Assembly: GCF_007858975.2 (NCBI RefSeq)
Contig: NZ_CP042220.2
Location: 2,604,001-2,668,000 of the forward strand
DNA from: Dickeya poaceiphila
GTDB taxonomy: Bacteria > Pseudomonadota > Gammaproteobacteria > Enterobacterales > Enterobacteriaceae
Direction of reading: 5' to 3'
DNA length: 64,000 nt
A program made the translations under genes and the position numbers. Of this stretch, positions 19,049-27,460 are shown piece by piece. A model generated the notes under the pieces. The model was given only the letters and a program-made list of their open reading frames with translations. It did no database searches and was not told where the DNA came from. Each line of letters opens with the position of its first letter. Within the stretch, counting starts at the first letter, position 1.

Positions 19049-20293
19049 TTATTTATTATTTTCTGCCGCAACCAGGCTGACACGCTGAATACCGTTCAGA
19101 TATGTCGCTACTACAATACCGCTGACCAGCAAGGTAATAATAAACGCCGTCATGCCCATCCAACCAGCTGAAGAGAAGATAAGGCCGTTGCAGTAACCCA
19201 CTACCGAGCCACCCATGTAGTAGAAGAACAAATACAGTGCGGTTGCCTGCCCACGGGCATGGGTAGCATTTTTACTGACCCAGCTCAACCCGATGGAGTG
19301 GCAGCCAAAGAAACAACCGGTAAACAGAATGGCACCGATAATAAAGATGGTCAGATTAGCGGTTAATGTCATCAGCATACCGACAATCATTAACGTAAAT
19401 AATGCGGACAATACTTTCAGCGCACCATATTTCTGTGATAAACGACCTGCCTGTGGCGCGGTAAAAAAGCTCATGATGAAACTGAAGGAAATCAACCCGG
19501 CATTGGCATGGGAAACATTGAACGGTTCACGTGCCAGATAAAAAGCCAGATAGTTGTACAACGAGGTAAACACACCAAAGATAATGAAACTGACCACATA
19601 CATCAGAGACAGTTTCTTGTTTTTAAAATGCGCCATAGCGCCTTTGATGATGTGACTAAAGTTCAGGCTGCTGCTGGCCTTGAAGTTTTTCGATGCGGGT
19701 AGTACTAACGACACCAGCAATGCTGCAAACATCAACGTAAAGGCAAAGCAGTAGAAGATAAAATCAATAGATACATGACCAATCAACTGGCTGGCGATAA
19801 CACGACCTGACATACCGCCAATCGAGTTGCCAAACACGAAATAACCCGTCACGACGCCTGCCACCACCGGTGCAACTTCTTCACTGATATAGGCTGTGGC
19901 TGCTGCGGCAATACCACTTAATGACAGACCGATTATACCGCGCAGTATCACCAGCAATGTCCAGGATTTTACCAGCGGGCAAATCAGCGTCAGCAAACCG
20001 CCCAGCAATAGCGATACCACAATCAGCCGTTTGCGCCCGTAACGGTCAGCCAGTGTACCGGTAAACAGCAACCCGATTGCCAGCAACGCCGTTTCCGCCG
20101 ACAGAATAATACTGACCTGGCTAACGGGAATATCATACTCTTTAGCCAACACCGGTAATAACGGTTGAATAAAAAACAGCGATGCCAGTTCAGCCAGGCC
20201 AGAAAACGCCAGAGCAAAAATGACACGCAAGTATTGAGAAACATTAACCTGCTTTTCCTGGCGATCAGGCGTCGGAGTCTGAATTGCACTCAT
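19049..20293 (-). CDS. MFS transporter, YnfM-like, candidate tricarboxylate uptake system
   Basis: 414 residues with 12 predicted membrane segments and the MFS loop 2-3 motif GTLADRYGRKRLIV near residue 80; the RGIIGLSLSGIAAAATAYISEE region and SIGGMSGR match the E. coli YnfM/CynX-like branch, usually annotated as inner-membrane transport protein. It replaces the citrate carriers (CitS, CitT) that usually accompany citrate lyase. Its place between the PrpF-like isomerase and FAH genes suggests that it imports the pathway substrate, but direction and substrate cannot be read from sequence. Ribosome site GAGG six bases before ATG. Confidence 0.85.
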   Translation of the reverse strand: MSAIQTPTPDRQEKQVNVSQYLRVIFALAFSGLAELASLFFIQPLLPVLAKEYDIPVSQVSIILSAETALLAIGLLFTGTLADRYGRKRLIVVSLLLGGLLTLICPLVKSWTLLVILRGIIGLSLSGIAAAATAYISEEVAPVVAGVVTGYFVFGNSIGGMSGRVIASQLIGHVSIDFIFYCFAFTLMFAALLVSLVLPASKNFKASSSLNFSHIIKGAMAHFKNKKLSLMYVVSFIIFGVFTSLYNYLAFYLAREPFNVSHANAGLISFSFIMSFFTAPQAGRLSQKYGALKVLSALFTLMIVGMLMTLTANLTIFIIGAILFTGCFFGCHSIGLSWVSKNATHARGQATALYLFFYYMGGSVVGYCNGLIFSSAGWMGMTAFIITLLVSGIVVATYLNGIQRVSLVAAENNK

Positions 20294-20362
20294 GATAACC
20301 TCACAATATTTTTTGTAGAGATACTGGGGAAATATAAAAACACTTATTGCATTAATTATTTT

Positions 20363-21454
20363 TTAAATATTTTCGGCGTCCAACGCGTATGACGGAACAA
20401 ACACATTTCCATCAAATAATTTTCTTGCCGTTCGGATCACTGATGCACGAATATCTTCATGACGTTCGCCGTTTTTCATTAATGATACGGCAATTTTTCC
20501 ACTGGGGTGTTCAATACGGACGGATTCTAAAAAGCCGTTGCGGTATTCGGCTGGCAACACATCTTGCGCCACACTGCCTTCAACCACACAGGCGGTGGAA
20601 ATACCAATAGACCCAGTAATTGCCAGCGAACGATGACAGTTATGCGGCATAAAATAACGTACCTGAATAGTACCACCTGCATTCGGCGAGCTGAGTAATA
20701 CCGGTTTAGGGATCACTTTATTGCTGACATCACCCAGGCCCATCGCCTGCCCGGCTTGTAACCGAATATGCTCCAGTCGCTGCATAAATGCGCTGTCTGC
20801 ATCCAGATCTTGTGGCAACTCGCTGCCGGTCTTGTCCAGTGAACGCGCATCAATCAATACCATCGGCATTGCCATATCGATACAGGTCACATCTACGCCA
20901 TCAAACACATCGCGCACGTTGCCGGTAGGAAACAGTTTGCCGGTTTTGCTGCCAGCTGAATTCAGGAATGTCAGCCCGACCGGGGCTGCGCGACCAGGTA
21001 CGCCATCGATTTCAGTTTCGCCATCGTACTCTACGCGCTGCTGCGGCGTATTAATATCCGCGTCCACCATCGTACCGGTATTCAGATTACGAATACGCAC
21101 GCGTGTGGTAGGATGAGTGGCGGTCACCAGGCCATGCTCAATGGCGAACGGACCCACGGCACACAGCATATTGCCGCAGTTTGGTGTGGTATCCACCCGA
21201 CGTTCTTTCACCATCACCTGTGCAAACAGGTAGTCCACATCTGCATCCGGATGGGTGGATTTGCTGACAATGGCTACTTTGCTGGTTTGCGGCGCGCCGC
21301 CGCCAATGCCATCGATTTCCAGCTCGTGACCTGAACCCATCAACCCCAGCAATACTTCATCACGCTGCTGGCTATCTTGCGGCAAATCACTGGCTAAAAT
21401 CACCGGGCCTTTTGATGTGCCGCCGCGCATTAATACACAGGGAATCTTTACCAT
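20363..21454 (-). CDS. PrpF/YbhH-family isomerase, candidate aconitate isomerase
   Basis: 363 residues from the ATG at 21454 (a GTG one codon earlier is possible). Strong match to E. coli YbhH, including IPCVLMRGGTSKGPVILA at the start, DGIGGGAPQTSKVAI, VDTTPNCGNMLCAVGPFA with the Cys predicted as catalytic in the family, and VRYFMPHNCHRSLAITG. PrpF isomerises trans- to cis-2-methylaconitate; GalD is a 4-oxalomesaconate tautomerase. In E. coli ybhH sits beside a LysR gene (ybhD), a carboxylate transporter (ybhI) and an aconitase-like gene (ybhJ), the same ingredients as here. With aconitase and citrate lyase in the same operon, trans-aconitate to cis-aconitate is a plausible reaction (inference). 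Confidence 0.85.
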   Translation of the reverse strand: MVKIPCVLMRGGTSKGPVILASDLPQDSQQRDEVLLGLMGSGHELEIDGIGGGAPQTSKVAIVSKSTHPDADVDYLFAQVMVKERRVDTTPNCGNMLCAVGPFAIEHGLVTATHPTTRVRIRNLNTGTMVDADINTPQQRVEYDGETEIDGVPGRAAPVGLTFLNSAGSKTGKLFPTGNVRDVFDGVDVTCIDMAMPMVLIDARSLDKTGSELPQDLDADSAFMQRLEHIRLQAGQAMGLGDVSNKVIPKPVLLSSPNAGGTIQVRYFMPHNCHRSLAITGSIGISTACVVEGSVAQDVLPAEYRNGFLESVRIEHPSGKIAVSLMKNGERHEDIRASVIRTARKLFDGNVFVPSYALDAENI

Positions 21455-21614
21455 CACGTTCTCTCACGCTTTCACTACTTTTGATGGCATAAGCATCCCA
21501 TAGCGCGATCAATGACTCTAATGTCAAAAAAATAGCGATTAATTTGTTTCTTGCATTAATGATACGCTGATTACAGATTAGCGAGTCACCACCATCGGCA
21601 GGAGGGAAAAAACG
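21455..21614. promoter_or_regulatory. Divergent promoter region between the PrpF-like and LysR genes
   Basis: 160-bp AT-rich gap with the arrangement typical of a LysR regulator controlling a divergent operon. On the minus strand a TTGACA -35 box (21522-21527) has a weak -10 candidate (GCTATG, 21499-21504) 17 bp away. The exact LysR T-N11-A site could not be singled out. Confidence 0.45.
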
Positions 21615-22541
21615 ATGCAGCATGAGCTTCAGGGCATCAAAGCATTTGTCAAAATTGCGGATACAGGTTGTTTTACTAAGGCCTCAGAACTGTTACATAT
21701 TTCTCAGCCTGCATTAACACGGCGGATAAAAAAACTGGAAGAGAGCCTGGGTGCGACACTGTTTGAACGCTCGACGCGTCGGGTTAGTCTGACCGCCGTT
21801 GGCAAAAGCTTTCTGCCAAATGCACGAAATCTGCTTGATTTTTATGAAAATGCCATCCTGAACATTCAGGAAATGGCCTCGCATCAGACAGGTTTTGTTA
21901 CGTTATCGTGTATTCCAACTGCGGCCTTCTACTTTCTGCCCGCTGTGATTCGTAATTACAACGAACACTACCCGAATATCCGCATTCGCATACTGGAACA
22001 CAGTGCAAGCGACTGTCTGGATGCCGTTCTCAATGGTGATGCGGATTTTGGTATTAATATGATCAACGTCACACACTTCAATGTGGAGTTCACACCGCTG
22101 GTCAACGAGCCTTTTGTACTGGCCTGCCGACGCGACCATCCGCTGGCAAAAAATTCGCTGGTGATGTGGGAAGAACTGTCGGATTACCCGTTGATTGGTG
22201 TGAGACGCTCCAGTGGCAACCGCTTGTTGATCGAGCAGGCGCTGGAAAACAGCGCCTGGAAACCCAACTGGTTTTATGAAGTACGCCACCTGTCCACATC
22301 TCTTGGCATGGTGGAGGCGGGGTTGGGGATCGCAGCGGTTCCCAGCCTGGCGATGCCGCGTGACGAGCACCATGTGTTAGTCAGTAAACCATTGATAGAA
22401 CCGGTTGTACGCAGAACGCTCGGCGTAGTGCAACGTAAAGACTCCACGCTAAGCCCGGCGGCAGAACGCTTTAAAGATATGCTGATGCATCTGTGGTCCA
22501 ACGAGAAGAACAGTCCCTGGATAGGCAAATTCAATCTCTGA
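21615..22541 (+). CDS. LysR-family regulator of the tricarboxylate locus
   Basis: 308 residues: N-terminal winged helix-turn-helix (residues 1-62, with ISQPALTRRIKKLEESLG), then the effector-binding domain from about residue 90 (GFVTLSCIPTAAFYFLP). GGAGGG lies seven bases before the ATG. It is transcribed away from the PrpF-like gene, in the position that E. coli ybhD holds relative to ybhHIJ. It probably activates the long minus-strand operon in the presence of the imported acid. No two-component citrate sensor is present nearby, so this is the only local regulator. Confidence 0.88.
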   Translation: MQHELQGIKAFVKIADTGCFTKASELLHISQPALTRRIKKLEESLGATLFERSTRRVSLTAVGKSFLPNARNLLDFYENAILNIQEMASHQTGFVTLSCIPTAAFYFLPAVIRNYNEHYPNIRIRILEHSASDCLDAVLNGDADFGINMINVTHFNVEFTPLVNEPFVLACRRDHPLAKNSLVMWEELSDYPLIGVRRSSGNRLLIEQALENSAWKPNWFYEVRHLSTSLGMVEAGLGIAAVPSLAMPRDEHHVLVSKPLIEPVVRRTLGVVQRKDSTLSPAAERFKDMLMHLWSNEKNSPWIGKFNL

Positions 22542-22730
22542 CAAATTCAATCACTGAATAGTCGCCACACATCCATGACCGGACATCAAAACACATCATG
22601 TCAATATGCATACCGCATCATATGCACTGACAGATATGGCCATGACGTGCTATGGCTACTCATGGCGAAATTGATAGCCTCATCACATTTTGACGCACTA
22701 CTCAGCTTACCCAACCTATCAGGAAGACCT

Positions 22731-23786
22731 ATGCCAGATCACATCAGGCCGCACTACAATCTGCAAACCGGACGATTTTTCAATCTGCGTCCGTCGAATA
22801 CATCGCGGATGGGTCTGTGGCAAACGTTGTCGCTGCTATGGCGGCTTGGTTTTCAGCGCCGGGGTCGCGTACCACCCAAACGGCTACCGGAGATATCCCC
22901 CGATCTCACGGCCTTCCTGGCTGCTGACGAACGTCTCAAATTCATTTGGTTCGGGCATTCCACCCTGCTGCTCAATCTGGACGATACCCGTATTCTGATA
23001 GACCCGGTGTTTTCCGCCAGCGTATCGCCGTTTAGCTTTATGTTCCGCCGTTTTCAGCCGCCAGTGTTGCCGCGCGCAGCGCTGCCGGATATCGACATCA
23101 TTCTGCTGTCGCACGACCACTACGACCATCTGGATGAACAGACGATTCGCGCCTTTCGCAACACCGCAACCCGCTTTATCGTTCCGCTAAAAGTAGGCCA
23201 GCACCTGCAAAAATGGGGGATTGCAGCGGATCGGATTCAGGAACTGGACTGGTATCAATCTCATACGCTCAACGGCATCAGGTTCACCGCCACGCCGTCA
23301 CACCATTTTTCTGGCCGCAGTTTGTCGGGCCGCAACACAACGTTGTGGGCCTCCTGGGTGATTGAAGGACAACGGGACCGACTCTTTTTCAGCGGCGATT
23401 CCGGTTACGGCGAGCACTTTCGTGAGATCGGCGAACGCTTCGGTCCGTTCTCTCTGGCGTTTATGGAAAACGGACAGTACAACGAACGCTGGCCGGATTC
23501 GCACATGCACCCGGAGCAGACCATACAGGCGGTACAGGACGTGCGCGCCCGCCTGTTTATGCCGATCCACTGGGGCATGTTTGCGCTGGCGTTTCACGAC
23601 TGGGCCGACCCGGTGCGCAGCAGCAGCCGGTTGGCTCAGGAGCGACAGATACCGATGCTGACACCGATGCTGGGTGAAGTGGTCACGCTGGGGATACCCA
23701 TTACCACGCCGCTGTGGTGGGAGAAAGACGTTGATGCGCTACCGTCACGACCTATCGCCAGAAACGCGGTCCAGGATGTGGAATAG
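22731..23786 (+). CDS. Metallo-beta-lactamase-fold hydrolase, NAPE-PLD/RomA-like
   Basis: 351 residues from the ATG at 22731, chosen because AGGAAG lies just upstream; the open frame extends 52 codons further without support. The binuclear zinc motif is visible as LLSHDHYDHLD near residue 125, with later ligands in TPSHHFSGR, FSGDSGYG and FMPIHWGMF. FIWFGHSTLLLNLDDTRILIDP is typical of the NAPE-hydrolysing phospholipase D-like branch, which includes bacterial proteins named RomA or YfbG-like. The natural substrate is unknown. No signal peptide. It stands alone between the LysR gene and hicAB. Confidence 0.8.
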   Translation: MPDHIRPHYNLQTGRFFNLRPSNTSRMGLWQTLSLLWRLGFQRRGRVPPKRLPEISPDLTAFLAADERLKFIWFGHSTLLLNLDDTRILIDPVFSASVSPFSFMFRRFQPPVLPRAALPDIDIILLSHDHYDHLDEQTIRAFRNTATRFIVPLKVGQHLQKWGIAADRIQELDWYQSHTLNGIRFTATPSHHFSGRSLSGRNTTLWASWVIEGQRDRLFFSGDSGYGEHFREIGERFGPFSLAFMENGQYNERWPDSHMHPEQTIQAVQDVRARLFMPIHWGMFALAFHDWADPVRSSSRLAQERQIPMLTPMLGEVVTLGIPITTPLWWEKDVDALPSRPIARNAVQDVE

Positions 23787-23878
23787 CTGAGAGTGGGGGA
23801 TGAAAAATCGGGCGAATGACGCGTTAGTATTGTCATAGGAAGGATGGTAAATTCGCCTACGCAGTGCGACTTCACATC

Positions 23879-23907
23879 TTGACTTCATTTATGATGAATT
23901 TGATAAT
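23879..23907 (+). promoter_or_regulatory. Sigma-70 promoter of hicAB
   Basis: TTGACT (-35) and GATAAT (-10) are separated by 17 bp and end 32 bp before the hicA ATG. The spacer contains the inverted repeat TTCAT-N5-ATGAA (23884-23898), a possible operator for HicB or the HicAB complex. Confidence 0.65.
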
Positions 23908-23939
23908 GACTTCATAAGGTGACGTCGTGAGGCAAGGGA

Positions 23940-24215
23940 ATGAAAGAACACGTCTCATCATTACGCAAGAGGCAAAAAAACACGCTTGAACAGGTGTTTA
24001 AATCTCCTGTTCAGTCAGGTATCAAATGGGTGGATATCGAGTCACTGATAAAAGCGCTGGGAGGGGAAGTCAAAGAGGGCCGAGGTTCGCGTTGTAAGTT
24101 TCTCCTTAATGGCAGTATCGCCAACTTTCATCGCCCACACCCTTCACCAGATACGGATAAAGGCGCAGTAGCCAACCTGCGCGACTGGCTTGAAAGCATA
24201 GGAGTGAAGCCATGA
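23940..24215 (+). CDS. hicA: HicA-family mRNA interferase toxin
   Basis: 91 residues. It has the HicA double-stranded RNA-binding-like fold signature: IKWVDIESLIKALGGEVKEG, then GSRCKFLLNG and NFHRPHPSPD with the catalytic His, then VANLRDWLESIG at the end. It carries about 25 extra N-terminal residues relative to minimal HicA toxins, as in the longer HicA subgroup. It overlaps the antitoxin gene by 4 bp (ATGA). A promoter with a candidate operator lies immediately upstream. Toxicity is inferred from the family. Confidence 0.85.
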   Translation: MKEHVSSLRKRQKNTLEQVFKSPVQSGIKWVDIESLIKALGGEVKEGRGSRCKFLLNGSIANFHRPHPSPDTDKGAVANLRDWLESIGVKP

Positions 24216-24571
24216 GCAAACTATCTGCACCAAACACGATTGAAATAGCTGGACAACCGGCTGTTATCAGCTATGTGCCGGAACTTGGCGCATTTCGTGG
24301 CAAGTTTCTTGGTCTGACTGGCTATTGTGATTTTGTATCGGACAGCATTCAAGGGCTGAAAAAAGAAGGTGAGATTTCACTACATGAATATCTGGATGAC
24401 TGTAGTGCATCAGGTATCGAGCCTTACACTCGGCAAGAAAAAATTAAGACGTTCACACTGCGTTATCCTGAATCATTTGGCGAACGTTTAAATCAGGCCG
24501 CCGCTGAGCATGACGTTTCTGTGAACTCATTCATTATTGAGACACTTAATGAGAGAATAAAACACGCGTAA
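24212..24571 (+). CDS. hicB: HicB-family antitoxin
   Basis: 119 residues in two parts: an N-terminal HicB-like partial RNase-H-fold domain (about residues 1-60: SYVPELGAFRGKFLGLTG, DSIQGLKKEG) and a C-terminal ribbon-helix-helix/Arc-like DNA-binding segment (TFTLRYPESFGERLNQAA... SVNSFIIETLNERIK). This is the toxin-first arrangement in which HicB neutralises HicA and represses its promoter. The start codon overlaps the hicA stop. Confidence 0.87.
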   Translation: MSKLSAPNTIEIAGQPAVISYVPELGAFRGKFLGLTGYCDFVSDSIQGLKKEGEISLHEYLDDCSASGIEPYTRQEKIKTFTLRYPESFGERLNQAAAEHDVSVNSFIIETLNERIKHA

Positions 24572-24659
24572 CGTTCACTTCAAATATTGATATCCAGCCT
24601 GCCAATTCCGGTGGGCTTTCTCTTGAGTCATAAAATTCAATGAGTGAAAAGGCTGAATG

Positions 24660-24795
24660 ATGTTTTATCCAATTGCAATTGAAGCAGGCGACAATACTCA
24701 TGCATACGGCGTGATAGTGCCAGATCTGTCGGGCTGTTCCTCCGCAGGTGATAATCACCAAGGCCAAAGACGCGATTACCGATCACATTGAGTAG
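24660..24795 (+). pseudogene. Decayed second hicB antitoxin gene
   Basis: An intact AAGG ribosome site and ATG open a frame starting MFYPIAIEAGDNTHAYGVIV, a textbook HicB N-terminus, followed by PDLSGCSSAGDN. The frame then ends as a 43-residue ORF (stop 24789-24791), but the next reading frame continues the family sequence as KAKDAITDHIE and stops at 24795. A frameshift with loss of about 8 codons (normally TLDEAIAN-like), plus truncation of the C-terminal half, explains this. Too short for standard ORF calling. It lies directly behind an intact hicAB, but is of a different HicB subtype. Confidence 0.75.
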
Positions 24796-24836
24796 CGTTA
24801 GCGCAGATTTCATCAATTCGCTAACCTTTATTCTGA

Positions 24837-24860
24837 AACCTGCCTCGGCAGGTTTTTTGT
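24837..24860 (+). terminator. Rho-independent terminator
   Basis: AACCTGC / GCAGGTT around a CTCG tetraloop, followed by TTTTGTTT on the plus strand. It closes the hicAB region 12 bp before the convergent end of the RraA-like gene. Confidence 0.8.
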
Positions 24861-24871
24861 TTACATCGATA

Positions 24872-25495
24872 TCAGAAAGCCTCCGGTAATTTCCGCCACA
24901 GCGCGTCCCGACGTTCCGCATCCGCGAGTTCCTTATGTTGCGCTTTCTCCAGCCACTCGCGGGCGGCAGAGGGACTCAGGATAAACACGCCGTCGTCATC
25001 GCCTATCGCCACATCGCCGGGATGCACCGTCACCCCGGCGACCGTCACCGGCACATTAACCGCACCAGCGGTTCCCAGCGTGCGGGTGGTAATCGCACTG
25101 ATGCCTTTGCAAAACACCGGCAGCCCCAGTTGACGCAGCGCGCGTGAATCCGTCACCGCGCCAGCTACGACAACCCCCGCCAGCCCTTTCACTTTCGCCG
25201 CCAGCGTACGCAGTTCGCCCCAGCAGGCGCGCGTTTCCTCATCCGAAGCATCGATAACCAGTACATCGCCAGGCTGGCTCAGCAACAGCGCTTCACGCAG
25301 TACACCGCCGTCCGGCGGGCACAGTTTCACCGTCACTACGTTGCCGACCATCCGCACATCCGGCACGAGTGGCTGGATGCCGTATAAATAGCCGCTTTCC
25401 ATCAAATGCCCCAGCGTGGAGGTACTGATGTGGCGGTAGTCTGCCAGCAGGTCATCACTAACCGGCGACACACGGGGAATGATTTGATAATTCAT
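24872..25495 (-). CDS. RraA-fold protein (HMG-aldolase/RraA family) with altered active-site motif
   Basis: 207 residues of the RraA/4-hydroxy-4-methyl-2-oxoglutarate aldolase family: GDVLVIDASDEE near residue 78, GELRTLAAKVKGLAGVVV near 93-110, and GAVNVPVTVAGVTVHPGDV, IGDDDGVFI near the end. In divalent-metal aldolases and in E. coli RraA the segment after the last Val reads like DG-x-V-RD; here it is AGAVTDSR, so the Arg that binds substrate (Arg123 in the aldolase) is Thr115, while Asp116 is kept. It lies 94 bp behind cbrD on the same strand, so it may belong to the achromobactin-uptake transcript. Family fairly sure; activity open. Confidence 0.75.
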   Translation of the reverse strand: MNYQIIPRVSPVSDDLLADYRHISTSTLGHLMESGYLYGIQPLVPDVRMVGNVVTVKLCPPDGGVLREALLLSQPGDVLVIDASDEETRACWGELRTLAAKVKGLAGVVVAGAVTDSRALRQLGLPVFCKGISAITTRTLGTAGAVNVPVTVAGVTVHPGDVAIGDDDGVFILSPSAAREWLEKAQHKELADAERRDALWRKLPEAF

Positions 25496-25589
25496 CCTGT
25501 TTCCTGAAATGGTGGATACGTCATCAACGAGGCGTTATACCCGTCATACTTCACGCTGCCGATGCGTTGGTTCTCTTACCCGGCCACAT

Positions 25590-26402
25590 TTATGCCACCG
25601 CCGCCCCCGACTGCGGTTTCTCGCGCCCGAACGGAATACACAATGGCGTATGGAAAAATGGATCGGAGATAATGCGGCAGTCCAGATTGAACACCGTTTT
25701 AACCAGCGCTTCGTCCAGAATGCTAGCCGGCGAACCCTGTGCAAACGCGGTACGGTTATGTACCGCTACCATATGATCGGCGTAGCGACAGGCCAGATTA
25801 AGGTCATGCAATACCATGATGATGGTTTTGCCATGCTGACGATTCAGTTCACGCAGCAAATCCAGCACTTCGATCTGGTGCGCCAGATCGAGAAAGGTGG
25901 TGGGTTCATCCAGCAGCACCACTTCGGTATCCTGCGCCAGCGTCATGGCAATCCACACCCGCTGGCGCTGACCGCCGGATAAGGCATCCACCGGTCTGTC
26001 TGCCAGCATATCAGTGCCGGTTTGCACCAACGCGAGGTTCACCATCCGTTCGTCTTCCTGCGACCACTGCTGCAACCAGTTCTGATACGGATAACGCCCC
26101 AAGCTGACCAGCTGTTTTACGGTAATGCCTTCCGGCGCGTCCGGCATCTGCGGCAAAATCGCCAGTTCTCGCGCCACCTCGGCGGTGGACTTGCGGTGGA
26201 TGTCCTCGCCATTGAGGATTACCGTACCGCTCAGCGGCTTGAGCAACCGGGCGAAAGATTTAAGCAGTGTGCTTTTGCCGCACCCGTTGCTACCAATCAG
26301 CACCGATACCCTGCCCTTCGGTAATTGAATATCCAGATTGTCGATAATGGTCTGATTGGCATAACCGAGGGTCAGCGCCCGGCTGGTAATGGCAGTCATC
26401 AT
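25590..26402 (-). CDS. cbrD: Ferric achromobactin ABC transporter, ATPase
   Basis: 270 residues, FecE/FepC type. Walker A GSNGCGKST near residue 38, signature LSGGQRQR near 142, Walker B EVVLLDEPT near 162 and the H-loop His in MVLHDLNLA are all present. It would energise import of ferric achromobactin through CbrB/CbrC from the periplasmic protein CbrA. It follows cbrC by 8 bp. The order cbrA-B-C-D and the neighbouring acs genes match the known Dickeya dadantii locus. Confidence 0.93.
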   Translation of the reverse strand: MMTAITSRALTLGYANQTIIDNLDIQLPKGRVSVLIGSNGCGKSTLLKSFARLLKPLSGTVILNGEDIHRKSTAEVARELAILPQMPDAPEGITVKQLVSLGRYPYQNWLQQWSQEDERMVNLALVQTGTDMLADRPVDALSGGQRQRVWIAMTLAQDTEVVLLDEPTTFLDLAHQIEVLDLLRELNRQHGKTIIMVLHDLNLACRYADHMVAVHNRTAFAQGSPASILDEALVKTVFNLDCRIISDPFFHTPLCIPFGREKPQSGAAVA

Positions 26403-26410
26403 CCGTTTCC

Positions 26411-27460
26411 TTAATGACGTTGTTTAATCAGCAAATACAGAAAGAACGGCGTACCCAGTGCCGATACAAAAATCCCGGCGGGCAGGTCCAGCGGCAAAAA
26501 CAGCGTTCGGCCACACAGGTCTGCTACCATCACCAACCCGCCGCCACAGAGAAATGCCATCACCGCCTGCCCGGCAAAGGTTGGCGCTACCAGCCGTTTG
26601 GCAATGTGCGGCGCGATCAACCCGACGAACGCCATCGCGCCACCCCAGGCAATCGCTGCGCCTGCCAGCGCCACGCTGAGCAGCAGCAGCGCCAGACGCA
26701 GCCACTGTACCCGCACGCCAATGCCCTGCGCCAGCCCATCGTCCAGTTGCTGTACCCGTACCTGACGCTCCAGCCACACCAGCCACGGCACACTCAGCAG
26801 CAGCCAACCGCCCAGCTCACGGGTTTCACGCCAGCTGGCGCCGTAGACGCTGCCGGTCAGCCAGACATAGGCCGACAATGTGGTGGTAAGCGGGCTGAAC
26901 ACCAGCATGAAGGTAGTTGCCGCGGTCAGCAACGCCGACACGCCGACGCCCGTCAGCACCAGCCGTTGCGGCGACACGCCCGACTGCCACGCCAGCCAAT
27001 ACACCGCCAGCGCCGCCACCGCTGCCCCAGTCATCGCCGCCAGCGGCAGGTAGTGCGTCCCCACGGTGGCGGCAAGAAACGACAGGTATAACACCGCCGC
27101 CGCGCTGGCACCGCTGGTAATCCCCAGAATATCCGGCGACGCCAGAGGGTTTCGGATCATTGACTGCAAAATCAACCCGGATACCGCCAGCGCGCCGCCG
27201 ACCAGAATAGCCAACACCACCCGCGGCAACCGTAATTGCTGTACGATCAGCGTCGCGCCTTCTGACTGCGACGAGACCAACGCCCGCAGCACCTCCCACG
27301 GCGACAGCATCAGCTTGCCGACGCCAAGCGACGCCACCATCACCGCCAGCACCAGCAGTAGAGCCAACACGACCCGGCCAACAGTAGTCAGGTCAATCTG
27401 ACGGGAAAAGCCCCCCTGCCGCCACACCAGTACCCGTTCCATCCCCTCGCGCTTATCCAT
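26411..27460 (-). CDS. cbrC: Ferric achromobactin ABC transporter, permease
   Basis: 349 residues, FecCD-family permease with about ten membrane segments. Family motifs are visible: [19 protein letters not shown] near residue 75, the [15 protein letters not shown] turn near 110 and [14 protein letters not shown] near 290, which contacts the ATPase. It overlaps the end of cbrB by 8 bp, typical of a coupled two-permease unit. Confidence 0.92.
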   Translation of the reverse strand: MDKREGMERVLVWRQGGFSRQIDLTTVGRVVLALLLVLAVMVASLGVGKLMLSPWEVLRALVSSQSEGATLIVQQLRLPRVVLAILVGGALAVSGLILQSMIRNPLASPDILGITSGASAAAVLYLSFLAATVGTHYLPLAAMTGAAVAALAVYWLAWQSGVSPQRLVLTGVGVSALLTAATTFMLVFSPLTTTLSAYVWLTGSVYGASWRETRELGGWLLLSVPWLVWLERQVRVQQLDDGLAQGIGVRVQWLRLALLLLSVALAGAAIAWGGAMAFVGLIAPHIAKRLVAPTFAGQAVMAFLCGGGLVMVADLCGRTLFLPLDLPAGIFVSALGTPFFLYLLIKQRH

